Source of the DNA: Bacteroidota bacterium
GTDB lineage: Bacteria; Bacteroidota; Bacteroidia; Chitinophagales; Chitinophagaceae
NCBI GenBank assembly: GCA_018267545.1
Contig: JAFDYG010000399.1
Coordinates: forward strand, 1-46,538
Direction: 5' to 3'
DNA length: 46,538 nucleotides
Shown: piece after piece, positions 41,328 through 46,538 of the stretch
Position numbering within the stretch: the first letter of the stretch is position 1
How the letters are laid out: every line of letters starts with the position of its first letter
Made by a program: the position numbers and the translations under genes
Notes under the pieces: generated by a model
Database searches by the model: none
What the model was told of the DNA's origin: nothing
The model's input: the letters and a program-made list of their open reading frames with translations, nothing else

Positions 41328-42712
41328 AAACCATATTTGTCGATCAGATAGATCAGCGCCGCCATGTTCACCGCGCCCATCTCGAGCTCGCGCTTGTTGA
41401 CATTTTCCAGCACATCGTTACGCGCGTGATGATATTCGAAGTAACGTTGTGAATCAGGACGCAGCTCACCCACTGCAGCGCCAAGCTGACGACCCATCGG
41501 GTTGACGTCCGAGCCGCCGCCGCCCTTCACCAGCTCGTATACGCCATAGGGGCGGAGGAGTTTGAGCCAGGGCTGGATAGCCGCGAGCTTTTCGTCCGAT
41601 AAAGACAGGGTGAATCCACGAGGCGTAAACCCGCCATTATCGCTTTCGAGACCAATAATATGCTTCTCGCCTTTCTCCTTTGCCGCCTCGGCGTACTTCC
41701 GGCCGCCGCGGCCACCATTTTCTTCATTGGCAAAAAGTACCGCGCGGATCGTATGACGGGGCTTGTAGCCGATGGCCTTGAGAGCGCGGAGAACTTCTAT
41801 CGATTGGACGCAGCCGGCGCCGTCATCCTGCGCACCTTCTGCCGGGTCCCAGGAGTCGAGGTGACCGCCGACGGTAATATATTCGTTGGGAAACTCGGTT
41901 CCTTTGAGCTCACCGATCACGTTGTGCGCGGCGGTGTCGGGGAGCATGTGCGCGTTGCTCTTCATCGTGCCGGTTACTCCTCCTTTCTCGATGGCGGCGG
42001 CAAGCTTATCCGCGTCACGCAGGCCAACGGCAAACACCGGTATCTTGGGGAAGGAATCGCTGTAGTTCAATGCGCCCGTATGCGGCTCGTTGCCGACAGT
42101 GCTGCTCATGCTCCGCACCAGCACACCCACCGCGCCATATTTGGACGCCCGGCTGGCGCCCCCACCGCGATAGCGGACGGCATCGCCATAGGCCTGGAAG
42201 GTTTCAACAAAAAGGGGATTAAACGGATAATTATAAAAGACGATCTTACCCTTCAGTTCGTCCTTGCGGCGCTCGAGCTCGTCGAAGTTGTGGATTAACA
42301 CAATAGGCGCTTTTACGACCTTACCGTCGGTACCCTGCGAGTTGCCAAGGGCCAAAACATCCAGGCCCGCGGAAGCCGCGCCGCCGCCCCCGGCAAAAGT
42401 CGCCTCGTCCTTCCCACCCCGCACCCAATGCGGCACCATACACTCCTGCATCCAGACTGCATCCGCAGCCGCCTCGGTCAGTACCATCTGTCCCCATTTC
42501 TCCGCTTTATAATAGCCGGCGCTCCCGGACAACCTTGCGCCCACATTCTTGGTTAATAGTTTTAAATTGCCGTAAGCACGGCCGTCCGTGAGGATCGTGT
42601 CCGCCAGCCGGCGGATAAGAATAGAATCCTCAGCCGTTTGCGCGGCGGCGGAGAAACCAATGGCGACTAAAAAAAATAATAGCAGGTTGCCTTTCAACAA
42701 TTTAGGGTCCAT
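41324..42712 (-). CDS. M28-family metallopeptidase, carboxypeptidase Q-like
   Basis: A 462-residue exported protein with a Sec signal (about 1-24, ending SAAAQ). A PA-like insert region (about 125-240) with VVKAPIVLIHNFDELERR precedes the zinc domain. Two-zinc site motifs: GGHLDSWDPAEGAQDDGAG (His, Asp and the bridging Asp), FANEENGGRGG (catalytic and zinc-binding Glu), DNGGF (Asp), and YHHARND near the C-terminus (His). The pattern is closest to carboxypeptidase Q and aminopeptidases of family M28, which trim peptides from either end. It is the first gene of a two-gene unit with the small membrane protein. The start lies 40 bases from the divergent bshA. Confidence 0.92.
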   Translation of the reverse strand: MDPKLLKGNLLLFFLVAIGFSAAAQTAEDSILIRRLADTILTDGRAYGNLKLLTKNVGARLSGSAGYYKAEKWGQMVLTEAAADAVWMQECMVPHWVRGGKDEATFAGGGGAASAGLDVLALGNSQGTDGKVVKAPIVLIHNFDELERRKDELKGKIVFYNYPFNPLFVETFQAYGDAVRYRGGGASRASKYGAVGVLVRSMSSTVGNEPHTGALNYSDSFPKIPVFAVGLRDADKLAAAIEKGGVTGTMKSNAHMLPDTAAHNVIGELKGTEFPNEYITVGGHLDSWDPAEGAQDDGAGCVQSIEVLRALKAIGYKPRHTIRAVLFANEENGGRGGRKYAEAAKEKGEKHIIGLESDNGGFTPRGFTLSLSDEKLAAIQPWLKLLRPYGVYELVKGGGGSDVNPMGRQLGAAVGELRPDSQRYFEYHHARNDVLENVNKRELEMGAVNMAALIYLIDKYGL

Positions 42713-42718
42713 TCATGT

Positions 42719-42726
42719 TAATTTTG
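42719..42726 (+). promoter_or_regulatory. -7 promoter element of bshA
   Basis: TAATTTTG fits TAnnTTTG exactly, 26 bases before ATG 42753. The -33 region shows only TTTC (42692-42695). Confidence 0.55.
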
Positions 42727-42752
42727 GCTAAGTTAATCATAAACCACCATCT

Positions 42753-43880
42753 ATGCGTATTGGAATAGTCTGTTATCCTACCTTCGGCGGAAGCGGTGTT
42801 CTCGCGACCGAGCTCGGAAAGGCGCTGGCCGACAAGGGCCACCAGGTGCATTTCATCACCTACCAGCAGCCCGTCCGTCTCAACGAGTTCAACGCCAACA
42901 TCTTCTACCATGAGGTCCGGGTAACGACCTATCCCCTTTTCGACTACCCCCCCTACGAAACGGCCCTTTCCAGCGCCATGGTCGACGTCATCAACAACCA
43001 CCAGCTCGACCTCCTGCACGTCCACTACGCCATCCCCCACGCCTCCGCGGCCTATCTCGCCAAGAAGATCGTCGAAGCCCAGGGACGCTATATACCGGTC
43101 ATCACGACCCTCCACGGCACCGACATAACCCTGGTAGGCAAAGACAAGACCTTTGCCCCCGTCGTCGCCTTTTCGATCAACCAAAGCGACGCCATCACGG
43201 CCGTGTCCCAAAACCTCCGCGACGAGACCTACCGGACCTTCCCGATCGAGAAAGAAATTCAGGTCATCCACAACTTCGTCGACACCACGCGCTTCAGGAA
43301 AAAACCGATCGACGCATTCCGGCGGGTGATCGCCCCCAACGGCGAACGCATCCTGATGCATGCCTCGAACTTCAGAAAGGTCAAACGCGTACAGGATATC
43401 GTCCGCATCTTCGAAATTGTCCGCAAGCGGATTCCGAGCAAGCTATTGTTCGTTGGTGATGGCCCGGAGCGATCGGTCGCAGAGGGACTGTGCCGCGAAC
43501 TGGAGATAGACGGCGATGTACGATTTGTCGGTAAGCAGGAACAGATGGAGGAGATCCTGGCGGTCGCCGACTTATTCCTGCTGACTTCGGAATATGAAAG
43601 CTTCGGCCTGGCCGCTCTCGAAGCCATGGCCGCGGGTGTGCCCGTTATCTCCACCAACGCGGGCGGCTTACCCGAGATCGCCATTCAGGGCGAGACGGGC
43701 TTCCTCGATGATATCGGAGACGTCCACAGCATGAGCGAGCACGCGATTCAAATCCTGCACGACGACGAGACGTTAAAAAGATTCAAGGATAACGCGCTGG
43801 CGCACGCAAAGAATTTCGATATTCATCATATCGTGCCGCAATACGAGGAGCTGTATAATATGTTCCTGACGCCGGCTTAG
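42753..43880 (+). CDS. bshA: N-acetyl-alpha-D-glucosaminyl L-malate synthase BshA
   Basis: A 375-residue GT4-family glycosyltransferase of the usual length. The N-terminus RIGIVCYPTFGGSGVLATELG is the BshA signature, followed by HFITYQQPVRL, HVHYAIPHASAAYLAKK, TLHGTDITLVG and AVSQNLRDET. The C-terminal Rossmann domain has the nucleotide-sugar site ASNFRKVKRVQDIV and the ExFGLAALEAMAAGVPVI block, with the EX7E glutamates in SEYESFGLAALEAM. The enzyme joins GlcNAc from UDP-GlcNAc to L-malate, the first step of bacillithiol synthesis. The other genes of the pathway are not in the window. The stop overlaps that of the convergent AbiE toxin gene by 4 bases. Confidence 0.96.
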   Translation: MRIGIVCYPTFGGSGVLATELGKALADKGHQVHFITYQQPVRLNEFNANIFYHEVRVTTYPLFDYPPYETALSSAMVDVINNHQLDLLHVHYAIPHASAAYLAKKIVEAQGRYIPVITTLHGTDITLVGKDKTFAPVVAFSINQSDAITAVSQNLRDETYRTFPIEKEIQVIHNFVDTTRFRKKPIDAFRRVIAPNGERILMHASNFRKVKRVQDIVRIFEIVRKRIPSKLLFVGDGPERSVAEGLCRELEIDGDVRFVGKQEQMEEILAVADLFLLTSEYESFGLAALEAMAAGVPVISTNAGGLPEIAIQGETGFLDDIGDVHSMSEHAIQILHDDETLKRFKDNALAHAKNFDIHHIVPQYEELYNMFLTPA

Positions 43881-44730
43881 GTCAATATTCGTATTTCTTG
43901 TGTAAGCAAATCCAACGCCCGGTGGATTTCTTCATATTTTTTAGATCGATGAGTCTCGAGGATTTGGCTAATTAGCACGCTATCCTCGGCCTTATCAATT
44001 TCCCTATTAAATATTGTTACTAGCTCCTGTAAAAGTGCATCATTTCCAGCCAGGAATGTTCGAATATCGCGCCCCATCAAGACTGCCCCTGCAGTGAAAG
44101 TAGTAAAATCATGCGCCTCAAAAATATCCGGATGTGCCTCACTAACCCGGTCGAGATTGGTTTCAAAATATTCATCGATCAAACCTGCCAGATCCTCCGC
44201 ATCTTTATTCGTCTTCCAATATCTATCATGCCAGGCCACCAATTTCAAGACAAAAATTCCCGGCAAAGAGGCCACCTTAACGATGAGCTCGCCATCAATA
44301 GTCACAGACAGGGCTTTACTGGCCATTTCTATAAAGCCAAAAACAGACATTACAGGAGTCTCATCCGGTGGCCAGTAGATATTTCTATCCGACCGGGCTA
44401 TCTCCCCAAATGGAATGATGTCCAGAATTAACTTTTTCCTGTAAAGAAATCGCTGTTTTTGTACGGAAGATTTTGCAAATCCTGGCAGGCGGCATAATAC
44501 AGAATTGATCTTTTCAAATGTACCCCAATCACGAATCATGATAGCTATATCCAGGTCATTTGTCTTTCTCCGGGAAGGACGTTTATGGATAACCCCAGAA
44601 CAATATCTCTAGCTGCAGCTCCGACAATATAAAAGTCTACTCCCTGGCCTTGAAAAAAGGTCGCCAAAACTTTCAATAGCTCCGGCATATCAGGGTCATC
44701 AAAGTCGGCCGACGATATTTGATAGCTCAT
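43877..44730 (-). pseudogene. AbiEii-type nucleotidyltransferase toxin gene, frameshifted
   Basis: Two open frames together make one nucleotidyltransferase. The first (44730 to 44545) starts MSYQISSADF and reaches the fold motif FYIVGAAARDIVLG. It then runs out of frame and stops after 61 codons. The second frame, read from the same point, gives GVIHKRPSRRKTNDLDIAI and runs into MIRDWGTFEKI and the rest of the protein (stop at 43877). The catalytic Asp pair (DLD) lies between the frameshift and the first ATG of the second frame, so neither fragment alone is active. The break is at a G4 run (C4 on the + strand, 44593-44596): one more G, or a -1 slip on GGGG, restores about 283 residues. The gene overlaps the AbiEi antitoxin gene by 32 bases. 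AbiEii toxins nucleotidylate target molecules such as tRNA. Confidence 0.82.
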
Positions 44731-45706
44731 TCTCCAATATCAATTTTGCAGTTTCAACATTCCGTCCAATACGGCTGCCCATTAAATCAGCATAGATCAG
44801 TAAGGCTGGAACGATATGTTTTTCTTCGGGTTTGGCATTGTCCTCCCAAAACATTTCAAGCACTTCGATATTTCCATTATCGTCTGGAATCAGCTTTAAG
44901 TCCCGCATCAACCCTTGCCAGGAGCCATTCGTATAAAGTACAAATTGTTCGGGCGAAAGATAGCTGGTCAATAAAGAAGCTGCAGGCTCTCCACCCCAAA
45001 GTACCACGTCATCAGCATCTTGAATAGGCAGTCCATCCCAATTCCGATACTGCTCTGAACCTGTATACTTCATCTTTTTCAGAATCAATCTGGGCCGCAG
45101 CACATCATTATAGGCTGTTACCCACCGCTCCACCAGAAGAGATGTATTTTTCAGGGTTCTTTTCTTTTGGGTTTCCAGAATAAAACCAAGGTCGCCCAGC
45201 TCCTTCATGACACTGCCGACAGAGCCCAATGATACATTCGAAATTTTCGCCAGTTCCCGATAAGGCAAATTTAAATTGGAAGAATCATTTAGCAGTTGGA
45301 AAATTATTTTGATTCCGGCTTCCTGGAATGCTCTCGATTGATTCGTCTTTGAGACTCGTTCCCTCTTCTTTCCCTCTATAACGATAGCCAGATTCTTATA
45401 TCGGATGTGGCAATTACCCGCAACATCCAGATAATTGACTCCGGCCTGAGCATATTCTCTTGCAATGTCCTGTGGTATATAACCGGCGATAATCAGTAAA
45501 GGATACTTTGTTTTGTTGGGAGATAAACGGGAATAAACCGAGACCTTATTTCCATTGGAAATAATTGCATTAAAAACAGTCAAGAACCGATTGTTATTAA
45601 TTTTGATAAGAAAAAGGGAGTCTTCCTCTTCAATTTCTATAGGCAGACCCGAATAGTCTTTTAGCCTTTCAATGGCCTCGCTGATTATTTTCGTTTCCGT
45701 TATCAT
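44699..45706 (-). CDS. AbiEi-family antitoxin (type IV toxin-antitoxin)
   Basis: A 335-residue protein. The N-terminal 110 residues are an alpha/beta region with the family-typical AGVNYLDVAGNCHIRYKNL. A winged helix-turn-helix at about 129-182 (LPYRELAKISNVSLGSVGSVMKELGDLGFI, split as needed) provides DNA binding. The C-terminal part (about 185-335) includes WDGLPIQDADDVVLWGGEPAASLL, as in AbiEi proteins next to AbiEii nucleotidyltransferases. AbiEi antitoxins repress their own operon by binding inverted repeats, and they counteract the toxin without forming a complex. Both features fit here: the toxin gene follows with a 32-base overlap, and a symmetric operator lies in the promoter. The gene is strongly AT-rich, consistent with an acquired defence cassette. 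Confidence 0.87.
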   Translation of the reverse strand: MITETKIISEAIERLKDYSGLPIEIEEEDSLFLIKINNNRFLTVFNAIISNGNKVSVYSRLSPNKTKYPLLIIAGYIPQDIAREYAQAGVNYLDVAGNCHIRYKNLAIVIEGKKRERVSKTNQSRAFQEAGIKIIFQLLNDSSNLNLPYRELAKISNVSLGSVGSVMKELGDLGFILETQKKRTLKNTSLLVERWVTAYNDVLRPRLILKKMKYTGSEQYRNWDGLPIQDADDVVLWGGEPAASLLTSYLSPEQFVLYTNGSWQGLMRDLKLIPDDNGNIEVLEMFWEDNAKPEEKHIVPALLIYADLMGSRIGRNVETAKLILENELSNIVGRL

Positions 45707-45711
45707 CGATT

Positions 45712-45762
45712 GTTCATTTTTTCTTCACGTTCATTTAAAATGAACACTCAAATATAATGAAC
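45712..45762 (-). promoter_or_regulatory. Nested palindromic operator of the AbiE locus
   Basis: Four half-sites are arranged symmetrically about base 45737: GTTCATTT at 45712-45719 and 45729-45736, then AAATGAAC at 45738-45745 and TAATGAAC at 45755-45762. The inner pair forms a perfect 17-base palindrome; the outer pair is displaced by exactly 17 bases on each side. One outer half-site overlaps the -7 element and the inner palindrome covers the likely transcription start. This is what a self-repressing AbiEi protein would need. Confidence 0.8.
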
Positions 45763-45778
45763 AAAAATGGGACTCCAA
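45749..45778 (-). promoter_or_regulatory. Promoter of the AbiE operon
   Basis: On the minus strand TTG (45778-45776), a 19-base spacer, and TATATTTG (45756-45749), an exact TAnnTTTG match. Transcription would begin near 45744, inside the inner operator palindrome, about 38 bases before ATG 45706. Confidence 0.75.
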
Positions 45779-45841
45779 AGACATTCTCGCAACCCTTAAA
45801 AAGCGATTTACATTAATAATCAATAAATTATAGAGAGACCA

Positions 45842-46538
45842 CTATCTCCTCAACCACTTCTCCGGGTCAAAATACTTCCCCTTCTCATCCGACAGCAGAA
45901 ACTCCAGCTGCCCAATCTCCCCTACCCGGCCAAGCACTTCCCCAAGACGTACGTGCTGCCCCTTGCTGACGGTGACGCTGGCAAGATTGCTGTAACCGGT
46001 AAAGTATTTACCGTGACGAAGAATGACGCACTGGACGTCGCCGATATTGAAGATACCAGTCACCTCGCCTTCGTAGACGGCTTTTGTGGAGGTGCCGGGA
46101 GCGACGTCGATGGTGACGCCCTGGTTATTGTGGTAGATGCCTTTGATGTATTCGTGGGGACCGAAGGCCATGCTCACGGTGCCGGACAGGGGCCAGGGCA
46201 GCTGACCCTTGTGCTTTTCGAAGTCGCCGGAGAGGTGGAGGTCTTCGTCGGTGGTAAAGACGGTTTTGTTGGCCGACTTGATGGTATTGAGGGTGGCGGG
46301 CGTCACCGGCTCGTCATTGGCGGCGGGGCGGGACGTCTTGGCCGTGGCGGCTTTATCGGCAGCAGCCTTGTCGGAGGCGGCCTTGGCGTCGGCGCGTTTC
46401 TTGGCTTCTTCTTTTATGGCCAGGTCACGGGCGCGGCGGATGGCGGCGGTGATGGCGCCGGCGAGACGAAGGTCCTGTTTTTGTTTGGCCGCCATTTCCT
46501 TCTTAAGCTCCTTTTCCTGGGATTGGAGCTTGTTGACG
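45842..46538 (-). CDS. EnvC-like murein hydrolase activator (degenerate M23/LytM), N-terminus outside window
   Basis: The frame is open to the window edge, so the gene starts beyond 46538; the first ATG inside (46495) is internal. The visible part begins with a charged coiled coil (VNKLQSQEKELKKEMAAKQ, then Ala/Lys-rich to about 75 residues). The LytM/M23 domain follows: LPWPLSGTVSMAFGPHEY, GVTIDVAPGTSTKAVYEGEVTGI and VILRHGKYFTGYSNL. The zinc ligands are missing: the usual HxxxD is NNQGVTID and the HxH segment reads GYSNL. That pattern is typical of EnvC-type proteins, which have no peptidase activity but switch on N-acetylmuramoyl-L-alanine amidases during cell division. It ends with the common WLRR tail. 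Confidence 0.88.
   Translation of the reverse strand, partial: VNKLQSQEKELKKEMAAKQKQDLRLAGAITAAIRRARDLAIKEEAKKRADAKAASDKAAADKAATAKTSRPAANDEPVTPATLNTIKSANKTVFTTDEDLHLSGDFEKHKGQLPWPLSGTVSMAFGPHEYIKGIYHNNQGVTIDVAPGTSTKAVYEGEVTGIFNIGDVQCVILRHGKYFTGYSNLASVTVSKGQHVRLGEVLGRVGEIGQLEFLLSDEKGKYFDPEKWLRR

Noticed and set aside
1-46538. CRISPR arrays, tRNA or rRNA genes, transposases, integrases
   Set aside because: Searched by eye on both strands; no regularly spaced repeats, no tRNA arm pattern, and no transposase or integrase motif were seen.

Overview
This window looks like a chromosomal segment from a Bacteroidota bacterium, most probably family Chitinophagaceae. No ribosomal RNA is present to settle the genus. 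The grounds are: a SusC/SusD pair driven by an ECF sigma factor and a FecR-type anti-sigma factor with the C-terminal domain typical of this phylum; two secreted proteins with type IX secretion (T9SS) sorting tails and a PorP/SprF protein; LytS/LytTR signalling; BshA of bacillithiol synthesis; 800-residue MacB-like permeases without an ATPase; and promoters of the Bacteroidota form TTG-N19/20-TAnnTTTG. Most of the DNA is moderately GC-rich. Several genes are clearly more AT-rich and look acquired: 14830-16098, 32473-33300, 39759-40907 and 43877-45706.

Layout. 1-1280: the end of a tandem SRPBCC protein and a small methyltransferase. 1264-11424 (minus): one long regulated block in the order ECF sigma factor, FecR, SusC, SusD, thioredoxin-like protein, secreted zinc metalloprotease. 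It reads as a sigma/anti-sigma controlled nutrient-uptake locus with a protease where a polysaccharide locus would carry glycosidases. 11432-12304: an LCM-type methyltransferase, transcribed divergently. 12326-19790 (minus): two paralogous permeases, a class C beta-lactamase-like serine hydrolase, and an AT-rich STAS-HATPase-DUF4325 fusion protein. 20164-21327: a T9SS cargo protein, then a terminator nested in an inverted-repeat element. 21652-24718: a LiaF-like membrane protein, a DUF4288 protein, a LytS kinase and a LytTR regulator in one operon behind a near-consensus promoter. 24759-27506: a beta-helix T9SS cargo protein. 27558-31215 (minus): a PepSY membrane protein and a siderophore-type TonB receptor whose N-terminus carries an extra small hydrophobic protein. 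31529-42712: mostly housekeeping and hydrolase genes (epoxide-hydrolase-like protein, KilA-N protein, anmK, histidine kinase, upp, PorP/SprF, 3-methyladenine glycosylase, EI24 protein, RsmI-like methylase, TPR hydrolase, carboxypeptidase Q-like M28 peptidase). 42753-43880: bshA. 43877-45780 (minus): an AbiE-type (type IV) toxin-antitoxin locus. Its antitoxin is intact and its promoter holds a symmetric four-half-site operator, but its toxin gene carries a one-base frameshift at a G4 run. 45842-46538: the C-terminal part of an EnvC-like murein hydrolase activator.

The strongest points for a second look are the AbiE locus (symmetric operator plus frameshifted toxin), the STAS-HATPase-DUF4325 fusion, the small-protein/TonB-receptor fusion, the MITE-like inverted repeat around the terminator at 21350-21484, a 9-bp hairpin abutting the start codon of a permease, and promoters or terminators whose orientation matches no gene. 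No CRISPR array, tRNA, rRNA or intact insertion sequence was recognised.
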